Both the position numbers and the translations under genes were made by a program. 64,000 bases of DNA from UBA4416 sp040389965 (GTDB taxonomy: Bacteria > Bacteroidota > Bacteroidia > B-17B0 > Aurantibacillaceae). Numbering within the stretch: the stretch's first letter is position 1; the number at the start of each line of letters is the position of its first letter. The notes below the pieces were generated by a model. That model was given only the letters and a program-made list of their open reading frames with translations. It ran no database searches and was not told where the DNA came from. Below, piece by piece: positions 45,475 through 54,683 of this stretch. The DNA lies in assembly GCA_040389965.1 (NCBI GenBank), contig JAZJZF010000041.1, positions 130,028 to 194,027 of the forward strand. Reading direction: 5' to 3'.

Positions 45475-45509
45475 AAGCCGTCACGACTTGTCGTGACGGC
45501 TTTTTTTTG
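45475..45509 (+). terminator. Terminator of the coiled-coil lipoprotein gene
   Basis: AAGCCGTCACGAC and GTCGTGACGGCTT pair around TT, followed by eight T. Confidence 0.92.
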
Positions 45510-45556
45510 ATCTATTTTTTAAGCATTAAAATCAAATAACACGGTGCTTAATTTTG

Positions 45557-45564
45557 TATGTTTG
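45557..45564 (+). promoter_or_regulatory. -7 box of the DUF6992-like gene
   Basis: TATGTTTG, an exact TAnnTTTG box, 20 bases before the ATG; another, TAATTTTG, directly precedes it at 45549-45556. No matching -33. Confidence 0.4.
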
Positions 45565-45584
45565 TTATACCATAAAGTACACCT

Positions 45585-46187
45585 ATGAAATATATAACAA
45601 TCCTGTTACTGTGTTTACATTTTAGTGGAGCAAGAGCTCAGGGTGATTCGCTGGTTAAACAGTTTGACCGGAAGAAACAAAAACTTAACCATACGGGCAT
45701 GATTGTGCTGAGCTCGTGGGCAGGAGCAAATATTGCAGGGAGTGCTATTGGTTATAAACTCACAAACAGTTACGGGGAAAAGCAATTTTATATTATGAAC
45801 GGAGCATGGGGACTTATTAATTTGGGAATAGCCTTGCCGGGCGTGTTTGCCAAGCCCAAAGAAAGTGCCGGCATATATGAGCTCCAAAAAAGCCAGACCA
45901 AAATGGAAAAGATTTTTTTGGCAAATGCCGTATTGGATGTGGCTTACATTACCGGGGGAGTGTATTTAAAACAATACAGCTATAATCAATCCGATATAAA
46001 AAAGCAGCAACAATTTAATGGTTATGGCAATTCTGTCATTATACAAGGTGCGGGTTTATTTGTTTTTGATACGTTTATGACCCTTCTCAATAATCGTAAC
46101 CGTAAAAAGAACCTGGATCCCTTTTTAAAGAATGCCACCGTGTCTTTTACCGGTAATTATTTCAGAATAGGATATCGCTTTAATTAA
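45585..46187 (+). CDS. DUF6992-like secreted or membrane protein
   Basis: 200 residues. Signal peptide (ends GARAQ), then alternating hydrophobic stretches: MIVLSSWAGANIAGSAIGY, FYIMNGAWGLINLGIALPG, IFLANAVLDVAYITGGVYL and VIIQGAGLFVFDTFMTLL. The 'W..ANI..G.IGY... MN..WG.INLGIA' pattern is that of a Bacteroidota family I recall as DUF6992; role unknown. The C-terminus (ATVSFTGNYFRIGYRFN) ends in an aromatic residue. It precedes the LolD/MacB-type ATPase by 21 bases, which has its own promoter box. Confidence 0.65.
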   Translation: MKYITILLLCLHFSGARAQGDSLVKQFDRKKQKLNHTGMIVLSSWAGANIAGSAIGYKLTNSYGEKQFYIMNGAWGLINLGIALPGVFAKPKESAGIYELQKSQTKMEKIFLANAVLDVAYITGGVYLKQYSYNQSDIKKQQQFNGYGNSVIIQGAGLFVFDTFMTLLNNRNRKKNLDPFLKNATVSFTGNYFRIGYRFN

Positions 46188-46196
46188 ACATTCCCT

Positions 46197-46204
46197 TATC
46201 TTTA
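46197..46204 (+). promoter_or_regulatory. -7 box of the LolD/MacB-type ATPase gene
   Basis: TATCTTTA, one mismatch from TAnnTTTG, ending four bases before the ATG at 46209. Confidence 0.4.
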
Positions 46205-46208
46205 CTGT

Positions 46209-46934
46209 ATGCAAGCTATTATTGAATTAAAAGCGATAAAAAAAGAATACAAGATAGGCACCGAAGAAATTCATGCATTAAGTGGTGTTTCTCTCGATAT
46301 TTATAAAAACGAATATGTTGCTTTAATGGGGCCGAGTGGAAGCGGTAAATCAACGTTAATGAATATGTTGGGCTGCCTTGATTCCCCATCGTCGGGCGAA
46401 TATATTTTAAATAATTTATCGGTTGCCAAAATGAGCGATAACCAATTGGCAGAGGTAAGAAACAAGCAAATAGGTTTTGTATTTCAAACCTTTAATTTAT
46501 TGCCCCGTTCAACAACATTGGAAAATGTAATGTTACCATTGGTATACTCCGGCATCGAAAAAACGAAGCGTGAAGAAATGGCAAAAAAAGTATTGGATCA
46601 GGTAGGGTTGGCTAATCGTATGTCGCACAAACCAAACGAGTTATCAGGTGGGCAACGCCAGCGTGTGGCTATAGCAAGAGCTTTGGTAAATAATCCCGCT
46701 ATTATTCTGGCCGATGAGCCTACAGGAAATTTAGACAGTAAAACTTCTGTTGAAATTATGGGTTTATTTGAAGAAATTCATAGGAACGGAAATACAATTA
46801 TTTTAGTAACACACGAAGAAGACATCGCATTACATGCACACCGTATTGTTCGCTTAAAAGACGGATTAGTAGAATCTGATAATCCAAACACAACCATTAC
46901 ATCATTTAAAACGAGGATGGAAAAATTCCATTAA
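46209..46934 (+). CDS. ABC transporter ATPase, LolD/MacB/FtsE type
   Basis: 241 residues with one ATPase domain: Walker A GPSGSGKSTLMNMLGCLD (about residue 38), Q-loop GFVFQTFNLLPRSTTLENVMLPL, signature LSGGQRQRVAIARAL, Walker B IILADEPTGNLDSKTS and switch His in VTHEEDIALHAHR. The LNMLGCLD and PTGNLDSKT wording is that of the LolD/MacB clade, whose ATPases work with FtsX-like permeases in lipoprotein release or efflux without moving substrate through a channel. No FtsX-like permease gene is adjacent, so the partner is elsewhere. Confidence 0.94.
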   Translation: MQAIIELKAIKKEYKIGTEEIHALSGVSLDIYKNEYVALMGPSGSGKSTLMNMLGCLDSPSSGEYILNNLSVAKMSDNQLAEVRNKQIGFVFQTFNLLPRSTTLENVMLPLVYSGIEKTKREEMAKKVLDQVGLANRMSHKPNELSGGQRQRVAIARALVNNPAIILADEPTGNLDSKTSVEIMGLFEEIHRNGNTIILVTHEEDIALHAHRIVRLKDGLVESDNPNTTITSFKTRMEKFH

Positions 46935-46986
46935 CGGCTGTATTCAAATTAGTATCATCCACATTTATTAAGTACTATTTCGCGAC

Positions 46987-47448
46987 ATGATCTTTAGAAA
47001 TGCTACAATAGCAGATATGGAGGAGATGCAAAGTTTGTATGTGAATACAATCCAAACAGTTTGCAATAAAGATTATGATACAGATCAACGGAATGTATGG
47101 GCATCCGGAATCAATAATACACAACGTTGGCTCGATGTCATGAACGACCAGTATATTTTATTAGCAATTGTGGAAAATACAATTGTAGGTTTTTGTACAT
47201 TGAAAGGAGCAGATTATATTGACTTTTTTTATGTACACAAAGATTTTCAAAGGCAAGGTATTGCTGATAAAATGCTTGCTGCGCTTGAAACAAAAGCAAA
47301 AGAATTAAACGCAGAAATTCTGACATCTGATATAAGCATAACAGCAAAACCTTTCTTTTTAAAAAAAGGGTTTGAAGCGTTGGCAGAGCAAAGCAATCAT
47401 AGAGGAAATGTTGTGCTGATCAACTATAAAATGCGAAAATTTCTATAA
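46987..47448 (+). CDS. GNAT family N-acetyltransferase
   Basis: 153 residues with the GNAT fold: starts MIFRNATIADMEEM, the central strand FVGFCTLKGADYIDFFYVHKDFQRQGIADKMLAALE holding the acetyl-CoA loop Q-x-x-G-I-A, and the C-terminal FFLKKGFEALAEQ. Some 45 residues of the middle (WLDVMNDQYILLAI) fit the second helix. Small-molecule or protein amine acetylation with acetyl-CoA; substrate not evident. Single gene. Confidence 0.88.
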   Translation: MIFRNATIADMEEMQSLYVNTIQTVCNKDYDTDQRNVWASGINNTQRWLDVMNDQYILLAIVENTIVGFCTLKGADYIDFFYVHKDFQRQGIADKMLAALETKAKELNAEILTSDISITAKPFFLKKGFEALAEQSNHRGNVVLINYKMRKFL

Positions 47449-47606
47449 ATAGAAACAACAGATCATAACAGTAATGTCATGAAGATTGTCTGCGTACTAA
47501 TAACATAGCCAATCTTTAGAGCATATGGTTATGCTTTATACTCCGGTTGTTTTTTTATTGCTTTTTTTTGTACATCTTTATAAGATATATGATCTCAAAA
47601 GTTATA

Positions 47607-50111
47607 ATGAAATCAATTTACCTTTTGTTTTTTGTTTTTTTCTCGATTACTTGCTTTCCTCAGTGCATAGACTGTGGAAACGGAGTAGTAGATGCCGGAG
47701 AAACAACAGCAAATTGTCCGCAAGACGTTTCTCATGATGCTACCTGCACCAGTCCCTGTTCACAGCCAACGGCGTTTGAATCTACAACAGGTGTAAGAGA
47801 TGCTTACGATTTTGTGGGAGCAACCACCTATGCAACAGCTTCTTTGCCAACAGGCTGGGCGTTTGCCGGAGCGCCCACTGTTACTACAGCAGGTGCCTTG
47901 CCTGCTGCAGATGCTTATGGGGCCAAAGCAGGATTAGTACAGCCAAATTGCAGCGGGTCTTGTACCGGTACCAATGGATTTTGTATTGGAAACCTTGCCA
48001 ATAGTGTTGCTGTTGGCACCGGAGGTATTTCAGGGAAACTTGGAGCTAATTTTGATGGTCGGGCCAACATTGCTCAAAATTTAAGCTATGCGGTTTTAAG
48101 AGGACAAAATAACCCCACCTTAGTTTCGCCAACCTATAGTTTATCAGGGGTTGAAGGATTTAAAATTCAATTTTGGCTTTTTCCATCCGAAGCAAGTTGT
48201 GGACAATCAAATTCCTGGGGGGCATGTGTAGGGAATGTGGCTTATCTTGATTTTTCAGCAAATGGTGGTACTTCCTGGACACAGATGTTAACGATGAACC
48301 TGAGCAGTACCAATAGCGACATGTGCACCAATAATTCTACTAATACCTTATGGATGACATCATCAGGGTGGTCGAGGGTATGTTTAACGGTATTTAAAAC
48401 TTCTGCTTCGCCCGGAAATTTTTATCCCGCTGCAACTTCTACAAGTGCGGCATCAGGAATTATGACAGACGCCACTTTTTTTACAAGTAATTTTAAATAC
48501 AGGATTCGTTATGCGCAAACAGCCTCCTGCACATCGGGCATTACCACTACCAATCCCGGCAGATACCTCGCAATTGATTACCCGATACTAACTTCCGGTA
48601 ATCAAATGATTCCCTGCGGCATTTCGTTTAGTAATATGTGTGGTTATGGCGCGGATAACAATGATGATGGAGTAGGAAGTACCGCTGCTACTACGTCAAC
48701 GGTTGCATTTGGTACAGTTCTAAGAGGGGTTAATAACGCTGAGCGGGGTGTTGAAATATTTACTTCGCAGACATCTGCTTTTGCTTCGCAAAATTTAAGC
48801 GGTTCTACGTTTCCTTCAAATTTCGACCTCTGTAATGCAGAAGGAGGGGACAGGCAATGCGTTGACTGGAGAACGAATACCAATTTTTATTATGGAGTTT
48901 ATGAGTGTATTGCTGATTGGGAGGCCCCTTCCGCAACGGGTATCAGTGTTCAGTATTACAATGGTACAACTCCGCAATCTACCGGAATGTCAAAGGTAAC
49001 TACTGCGGGTAAAACTGCTGCTATTGGCTGGAGGTATTCTGCTAGTAGAATTGTATCCTGTGGCTCTTCGTCTGATTTGAATGCAGGGTGTAATGGCTAT
49101 TCATTTTTATCAGGAAGTTTACCCACTCAATTTTCCAGAGGATTTTATCAATTAGCTATTAATTCTCTTGGGAGAGCCTGGACATTTTATGGCGCCACAA
49201 GCTGCAGTAATTACTTCAACGGGCCAAGCTTCGCACCAATTGCAATGCCCGATACCATAAGCTCAGGGGCAGGAAATTACGTGACCTGTAGTGGAGGTGC
49301 TCCTGTGTTTACAGGTGTGGTAGACTATTGTTCAAGTCCGGTGGGATTTACAGGAAATCCTCAACTGACCATCACGGGGCCTAACGGTTTTACAGAAACT
49401 ATCAATAGCGGCGACGTGGGAATAAATCCCATTGTTGATCCCGGAAGCTACTATATCACTGCTACTCCGCCATCAAACCCCACACAATGTTTGAATTGCA
49501 GTCGTTCGGTATGCATTACAGTTACTACAGCTGATCTGGATCCTTGTCTCTTACTGCCTGTTGAGTTGCTCAATTTTGATGGTAAATGTGAGCAGGATGA
49601 AATGGTTTTAAATTGGTGTACTGCTTCTGAAAAGAACAACGATTATTTTGTTATTGAACAATCGGCAGATGGTATCGATTATAAAGTAATTGCTACTGTA
49701 AAAGGCCATGGAACGGCTGAAGAGAAGCATTGTTACAGCGTTACAGCGAATCCTGTTTCGGATATGAATTATTTCAGATTAAAACAAACCGATCTCGATA
49801 AAGAAAAAACGCAAAAGTTTAAAGTTATTTCTATTGCTTCGTGTCGTAAAAATGACCGCTCCGTTTTAATCACAAATGATGGCACGCAGAATATGAAACT
49901 GCTAACGCATTTTTTATCCGGTCAAACTCTTCAACTTTATATTTATGATATATTAGGGCAATTGGTGCAGTCTGAAACCATAGAGGTTAAACCGGGAGAG
50001 AGCAACCAACTCATCCATTTAAAGCACGACCTGAAAGGAACTTATTCTGTTTCACTTTATTCGGCAACTGAAAAACTGGTAGAAAAGAAAATTTTATTGC
50101 TTGATAATTAA
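47607..50111 (+). CDS. Large secreted T9SS protein, Cys-rich N-terminus
   Basis: 834 residues from ATG 47607, chosen because it gives the signal peptide MKSIYLLFFVFFSITCFPQ; the frame is open 60 bases further upstream. The mature N-terminus is CIDCGNGVVDAGETTANCPQDV, like the Cys-rich short motif seen at the start of many secreted Bacteroidota proteins. The middle (about 60-620) is a beta-rich, Gly/Ser/Thr-rich region with many cysteines that I do not place. Near 650 a fibronectin-like unit begins LPVELLNFDGKC...LNWCTASEKNNDYFVIEQSADG, common just before type A sorting domains; the C-terminal 80 residues (LQLYIYDILGQLVQSE...GTYSVSLYSATEKLVEKKILL) fit a type A sorting domain. Exported by the type IX system; function unknown. 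Confidence 0.85.
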   Translation: MKSIYLLFFVFFSITCFPQCIDCGNGVVDAGETTANCPQDVSHDATCTSPCSQPTAFESTTGVRDAYDFVGATTYATASLPTGWAFAGAPTVTTAGALPAADAYGAKAGLVQPNCSGSCTGTNGFCIGNLANSVAVGTGGISGKLGANFDGRANIAQNLSYAVLRGQNNPTLVSPTYSLSGVEGFKIQFWLFPSEASCGQSNSWGACVGNVAYLDFSANGGTSWTQMLTMNLSSTNSDMCTNNSTNTLWMTSSGWSRVCLTVFKTSASPGNFYPAATSTSAASGIMTDATFFTSNFKYRIRYAQTASCTSGITTTNPGRYLAIDYPILTSGNQMIPCGISFSNMCGYGADNNDDGVGSTAATTSTVAFGTVLRGVNNAERGVEIFTSQTSAFASQNLSGSTFPSNFDLCNAEGGDRQCVDWRTNTNFYYGVYECIADWEAPSATGISVQYYNGTTPQSTGMSKVTTAGKTAAIGWRYSASRIVSCGSSSDLNAGCNGYSFLSGSLPTQFSRGFYQLAINSLGRAWTFYGATSCSNYFNGPSFAPIAMPDTISSGAGNYVTCSGGAPVFTGVVDYCSSPVGFTGNPQLTITGPNGFTETINSGDVGINPIVDPGSYYITATPPSNPTQCLNCSRSVCITVTTADLDPCLLLPVELLNFDGKCEQDEMVLNWCTASEKNNDYFVIEQSADGIDYKVIATVKGHGTAEEKHCYSVTANPVSDMNYFRLKQTDLDKEKTQKFKVISIASCRKNDRSVLITNDGTQNMKLLTHFLSGQTLQLYIYDILGQLVQSETIEVKPGESNQLIHLKHDLKGTYSVSLYSATEKLVEKKILLLDN

Positions 50112-50124
50112 AGGACGAATTAGT

Positions 50125-50565
50125 TTAATTTCTTTTAAAATTTTGCCAGTATTTTTTACCGTAACTACAAAAAATCTCTTCGCTTATTTTAATATCTCTT
50201 AGTGCTACGAGACAAACCAAACCGTTTTCAGTTAAGGAAATTTTCGAATTGTTTCTGAACTGACGTTTGTTGTATGCCTCCGCATCATTAGCATATTTGG
50301 CAAAACAGGCAATGTATTTCGAATCCATGATGGAGCCATCCAACATATTGATAAAATACCCGTCCATGTTATTTTTGGCTCTTAACGCAGCTTCTTTATT
50401 GGAAAGGATCTCTCCTTTAAATAAAGAGATGACTTCATTTTCGTAGATTTGTATAGAAGTAAATAATCCGTTTCCTGCACCAATAATTCCTGATGGTTTT
50501 AAATACAAATAGTCAGTCTCCTTTGCATCAATGGTGTCAGGTAATTCGTTGTTATACTTACTCAT
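50125..50565 (-). CDS. SET domain protein
   Basis: 146 residues, almost entirely a SET domain, the fold of protein lysine methyltransferases: GIIGAGNGLFTSIQIYENEVISLFKGEIL at the start, then GYFINMLDGSIMDSKY, the cofactor region CFAKYANDAEAYNKRQFRNNSKI, and EEIFCSYGKKYW at the C-terminus (the Tyr-based active site). Pre- and post-SET cysteines are absent. The expected N-H-S/C is here AKYANDA and NNSKI, so the SAM pocket is divergent. Small bacterial SET proteins may methylate ribosomal or chromatin-like proteins; target unknown. It lies 14 bases after hisS and is probably co-transcribed. Confidence 0.85.
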   Translation of the reverse strand: MSKYNNELPDTIDAKETDYLYLKPSGIIGAGNGLFTSIQIYENEVISLFKGEILSNKEAALRAKNNMDGYFINMLDGSIMDSKYIACFAKYANDAEAYNKRQFRNNSKISLTENGLVCLVALRDIKISEEIFCSYGKKYWQNFKRN

Positions 50566-50579
50566 GTATTGTATAAAGC

Positions 50580-51959
50580 TTATTTAACAAGCTCTATTAA
50601 TTTTTCAGTAGAGATTTCTTCCTGTGTACCGGTACTCATATTTTTGAGCATGATGGTATGATTGGCAATTTCGTTTGTACCAATAATAGCAACAAATGGA
50701 ATTTGTTTTTTATCGGCATATTCAAATTGCTTTTTCATTTTGGCAGCATCAGGATATACTTCTGTATTAATGCCGGCGGCGCGTAATGTAGCTGCGAGGC
50801 CAATGCAATGCATTTGTTCAGCCTCTCCAAAATTGGTAAATAATACTTTGGTGGTTGATACTTTATTTACTTCTTCCGGAAATAAATTCAGGTCTTCCAT
50901 CACATCATAAATACGATCAATACCAAATGAAATACCAACACCTGATAAACCTTTTAAGCCAAAAATACCTGTAAGATCATCGTAGCGGCCGCCTCCTAAA
51001 ATGCTCGGTGTAAAAGTTCCGGCATTGGCTTTGGCTTCAAAAATAGTTCCTGTATAATAGTTTAAGCCGCGAGCCAGTGTAATATCCAGTTCTATTGCCA
51101 CGTGTTTTATATTGACAGTAGATATATTATTTAGTAAAAATTCAATTTCTTCAATACCTTTTTTACCGATCTCACTTGTTTGTAAAAATGTTTTTAATAC
51201 ATCTACTTTTTCGGCGTTAGAGCCGGCAAGGTCTATTAATGGCTCTAATTGCTTAATGGCAGCGTCTGAGATTTCTTTACTTTGCAATTCTTTAATAACA
51301 CCGTCTTTACCGATTTTATCCAGTTTATCAATAGCAACCGTAATATCAATGATCTTATCGCTGGCATTCAAAATTTCGGCAATACCGCTTAATACTTTAC
51401 GATTATTAAATTTGATCAATACAGGAATATTCAGTTCAGCAAATGATTTATCCATCATAGCCAAAAGTTCCAGTTCATTTATCAATGAGTTTGATCCTAT
51501 GACATCGGCATCGCACTGGTAAAATTCACGGTAACGCCCTTTCTGAGGTTTATCGGCACGCCACACTGGCTGTATTTGGTAGCGTTTAAACGGATACGTT
51601 AAGTTATGGTGGTTCATTACGACATAACGTGCAAATGGAACCGTTAAATCGTAACGTAGTGCTTTTTCTGTAAGTAATTCTGAGTTTAAAGATTTCTCTA
51701 AGGAAAGATCAAATTCTTTTTTTAATTCTTCTTTCTTTTTGCTTTCGTTTAAACGTGAATTTAAAATTTTAAAAATTAACTGGTCGCCTTCTTCGCCATA
51801 CTTTCCTGTAAGTGTATTAATATTTTCCATGCTGGGTGTTTCAATAGGAGCATAGCCAAACAACTGAAAGTTAGTTTTTACAATATTAAAAATATACTGG
51901 CGCTTTTGCATTTCGGCAGGGCCGAAATCACGTGTGCCTTTAGGAATAGATGGTTTCAT
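50580..51959 (-). CDS. hisS: Histidyl-tRNA synthetase
   Basis: 459 residues, class II synthetase. Marks: PSIPKGTRDFGP at the start, motif 2 FKRYQIQPVWRADKPQKGRYREFYQCD, RYDLTVPFARYV, the histidine-specific motifs LDITLARGLNYYTGTIFEA and GGGRYDDL, motif 3 GVGISFGIDRIY, and a C-terminal anticodon-binding domain from about residue 370 (VLFTNFGEAE...). Attaches histidine to tRNA-His in the cytoplasm. An insertion of about 20 residues (KKKEELKKEFDLSLEK) around residue 75 is seen in this branch. Promoter at 51975-52006; the SET gene follows. Confidence 0.97.
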   Translation of the reverse strand: MKPSIPKGTRDFGPAEMQKRQYIFNIVKTNFQLFGYAPIETPSMENINTLTGKYGEEGDQLIFKILNSRLNESKKKEELKKEFDLSLEKSLNSELLTEKALRYDLTVPFARYVVMNHHNLTYPFKRYQIQPVWRADKPQKGRYREFYQCDADVIGSNSLINELELLAMMDKSFAELNIPVLIKFNNRKVLSGIAEILNASDKIIDITVAIDKLDKIGKDGVIKELQSKEISDAAIKQLEPLIDLAGSNAEKVDVLKTFLQTSEIGKKGIEEIEFLLNNISTVNIKHVAIELDITLARGLNYYTGTIFEAKANAGTFTPSILGGGRYDDLTGIFGLKGLSGVGISFGIDRIYDVMEDLNLFPEEVNKVSTTKVLFTNFGEAEQMHCIGLAATLRAAGINTEVYPDAAKMKKQFEYADKKQIPFVAIIGTNEIANHTIMLKNMSTGTQEEISTEKLIELVK

Positions 51960-51974
51960 AATTAATTAAAAGTG

Positions 51975-52006
51975 TAAAAGTATACATTAAAAAAGAGCTT
52001 TGCAAA
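51975..52006 (-). promoter_or_regulatory. Promoter of hisS
   Basis: On the minus strand TTTG (52003-52006), 20 bases, TACTTTTA (51975-51982), one mismatch at the last base. Predicted leader about nine bases. Confidence 0.5.
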
Positions 52007-52020
52007 GACGGGTATCGGCA

Positions 52021-52047
52021 TAAAAAAAGCCCGGAGAGCCGGGCTTT
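52021..52047 (-). terminator. Terminator of the Omp28 operon
   Basis: AAAGCCCGG and CCGGGCTTT pair around AGAG; on the minus strand a run of T follows. It lies just after the Omp28-like stop. Confidence 0.88.
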
Positions 52048-52067
52048 ATCGTTTTATGAAAGTAACA

Positions 52068-52925
52068 TTACTTGACTTTTGCCTCTTCTACCTGTAACAC
52101 CTCATAGTACGTCGGACTTGATGGGTCTGCATCGTATACATAAGCTACTACATGGCATTTTGCCGGTCTGTAAGCGGCATCAATAGGGAAGTTAGTGTAG
52201 GGTTTTACAACCGAATCGTTTATGCCTGCACCAACTCCGCCAAATACAGCGTCGCCCCAGGTACTATTGATAGCAGCTCTTAAGACGTGGTTAAATTCGT
52301 AATTTGTAATAACCTGGCTGCCCGAACTAATCCTGTAATCCAGCTGTTCTGCAATAATACTGTCTTCTGTTAAAAGCACTACCAACTTATAAGTACCGGT
52401 ATTATAGGCCAATGATTTTACAGTAACACTTGTGTTTAAACTATTACCGGATGTATTAAATGTGTTTTTAATTTTAATATCAAATTTGGCTGTTTGTGTC
52501 AGCATTTGATAAGCTACACCTTCCCAGCTTGTATAGGCTTTAATAAAGCCACCTGTACCATAACCGATGCGATTTACTAATCCATTAGGGTTTCCTGCAT
52601 TTGAAATACCAAACTGGTTATCATAAGCAGTACCTTCCGGTTTTCTGAGATCAGTAGGATAGGCGCCACCTACAGTTGCGAAAAAGCCCGCATGTATAGC
52701 CAAAGGAATTATTTTCCCGGGGTATTTAGTTTCAAGGTACGACAAGGTATCAGCAGCAGCCGGACAATTTCCGCATTTATGCCCGGTATAATCCTCCACC
52801 AATACTTTTCTGCTACCCTCTGCTTTAGGCGCAGCAGGGTCCCTGGCATCTTTTACATAATCACAGGCAGTTACACCTATAATTAGTATAAGAAAGCATA
52901 CAATTTGTGAAATTATTTTTTTCAT
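52068..52925 (-). CDS. Omp28-related outer-membrane lipoprotein
   Basis: 285 residues from ATG 52925 (an ATG nine bases upstream, 52934, is the alternative). Lipoprotein signal with lipobox V-T-A-C (Cys about residue 21). The first 110 residues resemble a thioredoxin-fold half with YTGHKCGNCPAAADTLSYL: a CxxC at the place of the thioredoxin active site, followed by PLAIHAGFF. The rest is beta-rich (TYKLVVLLTEDSI, NYEFNHVLRAAI) as in Omp28-related proteins of Porphyromonas and relatives. It closes a three-gene operon with DUF6029 and TlpA-type genes, a grouping that suggests a redox-linked outer-membrane task. Confidence 0.9.
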   Translation of the reverse strand: MKKIISQIVCFLILIIGVTACDYVKDARDPAAPKAEGSRKVLVEDYTGHKCGNCPAAADTLSYLETKYPGKIIPLAIHAGFFATVGGAYPTDLRKPEGTAYDNQFGISNAGNPNGLVNRIGYGTGGFIKAYTSWEGVAYQMLTQTAKFDIKIKNTFNTSGNSLNTSVTVKSLAYNTGTYKLVVLLTEDSIIAEQLDYRISSGSQVITNYEFNHVLRAAINSTWGDAVFGGVGAGINDSVVKPYTNFPIDAAYRPAKCHVVAYVYDADPSSPTYYEVLQVEEAKVK

Positions 52926-52954
52926 GAGATACATTTTATAATTTTTTAGAGCAA

Positions 52955-54664
52955 TTAAAAACTGGATGATATGCTAATGGAGACACCGCTGGATGCCGGA
53001 ACAAAACGGCAAACACCTCCTGCACAAAAGATCCCCTGACGCTGGCGTCCGTAACTTACCGATATCCGCGTTGGGCCATTTACGTATCCAAGCATCGCAT
53101 AATAATAGTGAACTCTTTTTGCAAGATCAGGATTGTTGTAATTATATTGATCAGCCAAAGTAATACTCCAGTTACTGGTTGGAGTCCATTCAATTAATTC
53201 CGATACCCACGAGCCTGTATTATTGGTAATGTTTACGTCTCCGTTCTTATCAAATTTATGTTGCCCGTAACCGTATTTTGCAAAAAATCCCTGTGTCTCG
53301 AAACGAATGGCAGAGCCGGTTTTGTACCTGTAAGTAATATCCAAAACACCAATGTTGGATTTCACATCCGGATGTTCTTCCTTATCAAGTGTATTAAACT
53401 GAACAACGGATTGGTTCAGGAACTGGTTTGCATACATTAACGTAAACTTTAATTTTTTGCTTATTTTTCTGGTGATCTCAATGTTGAAGTCATGGTAATA
53501 TTGATTTCCAACATTGCCATAATTTGTAGCGTAGTTATAATGGTTTGAAGAATCCTTTATACCATTTAACCCCATTGTATCGAGTGCATAATAGGCCGAT
53601 CCGTTTATGGTAATATCCATTCCGTATTTACCACCCAATACGGTTCCTTTTTTAAATTTATACTGAACTTCTCCTGATCCGCCCACTTCACCATTAGGTT
53701 GAGTGGCATAAGGATAATAGGCCATTAAAGAATACGTATGAAACTTACTGAAGTCAGGTTGATAGTTGATCATATCAATCGTGTTCTGAGCATCACGGTC
53801 ACTTCTAAAGCTCATGTTATCCAGCATTTTTCCGGAAAACATCACAGAGAAACCATTCGTACCGTAGGATGCGGATGCAATGACTGCCTGCCCTTTTTTG
53901 TAGCTGTATTTATTTTGGTACGAAGGATCATTAATTTTGTAAGCATACTCTGTATTAAAATTAAATCCTCCGCGAATGATTGTTATACGCCCTGCGCTAT
54001 TGGCTACGTTTTCAGGAAGCACGAGGGTAGGGTCCTGATCCTGCTGGTATTTACTTACAAAACTTCCTCCAACAATTATTTTTGTTTTTGATTTTGCAAG
54101 CGAATCAAACAATTCTGTAATGTTTACTTCTCCATCAAAACCACGTACCACACCCGGAGATAAAGAAAAATAAGTACGTTGCTTTCCTACGAGTCCTTTT
54201 AAGGTAATACCTCTTTTAGGTGAATAAATAACACGCATCCCATCAAGTGCATTATCATATAACAAGCCCCTGTTCTCATATGATCTTAAAGTGATCCCAC
54301 TTCCAAATTGCTCATAAAAATTCCCTATCGTAATATCAATATCCTTGTGCTTGTAACGCGCAAAACGGTAAGGGATTCCAGAACCTTTGTAACCCGGTAA
54401 ATATCCTAACAAAGGAGGATTATAACTTTCGAAACGTACACCGGCCGAAAAATCGCCAAGTGTGTAGTTCACATTTCCAAAGGCATTGTAACGAAATACT
54501 TCTTTGCCCGGATCAGCTTTAATGGCCGAGTCTTTTTGATAATAAGCGGCATCGATCTGGAAGTTTCCGCTTACATGGCCTATTGGATGGGCTGTTTGAG
54601 CAAATGAGGTATTGATATAACAAAGGCTCAAGCCAATTGTAATGTGCTTTAAAAGTTTTTTCAC
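52955..54664 (-). CDS. DUF6029 beta-barrel-like protein
   Basis: 569 residues. Signal peptide (ends TSFAQ), then alternating aromatic/hydrophobic strands throughout and a terminal Phe (SISISSSF), as in outer-membrane beta-barrels. NYTLGDFSAGVRFESYNPP, YKHKDIDITIGNFYEQFGSGITLRSYENRGL and DGMRVIYSPKRGI are the stretches I associate with DUF6029. The family regularly sits beside Omp28-related genes. Role unknown; probably a surface channel or scaffold. Nineteen bases after the TlpA-like gene and 29 before the Omp28-like gene. Confidence 0.85.
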   Translation of the reverse strand: MKKLLKHITIGLSLCYINTSFAQTAHPIGHVSGNFQIDAAYYQKDSAIKADPGKEVFRYNAFGNVNYTLGDFSAGVRFESYNPPLLGYLPGYKGSGIPYRFARYKHKDIDITIGNFYEQFGSGITLRSYENRGLLYDNALDGMRVIYSPKRGITLKGLVGKQRTYFSLSPGVVRGFDGEVNITELFDSLAKSKTKIIVGGSFVSKYQQDQDPTLVLPENVANSAGRITIIRGGFNFNTEYAYKINDPSYQNKYSYKKGQAVIASASYGTNGFSVMFSGKMLDNMSFRSDRDAQNTIDMINYQPDFSKFHTYSLMAYYPYATQPNGEVGGSGEVQYKFKKGTVLGGKYGMDITINGSAYYALDTMGLNGIKDSSNHYNYATNYGNVGNQYYHDFNIEITRKISKKLKFTLMYANQFLNQSVVQFNTLDKEEHPDVKSNIGVLDITYRYKTGSAIRFETQGFFAKYGYGQHKFDKNGDVNITNNTGSWVSELIEWTPTSNWSITLADQYNYNNPDLAKRVHYYYAMLGYVNGPTRISVSYGRQRQGIFCAGGVCRFVPASSGVSISISSSF

Positions 54665-54683
54665 AGTTTTTTAGAGGGGGAAT

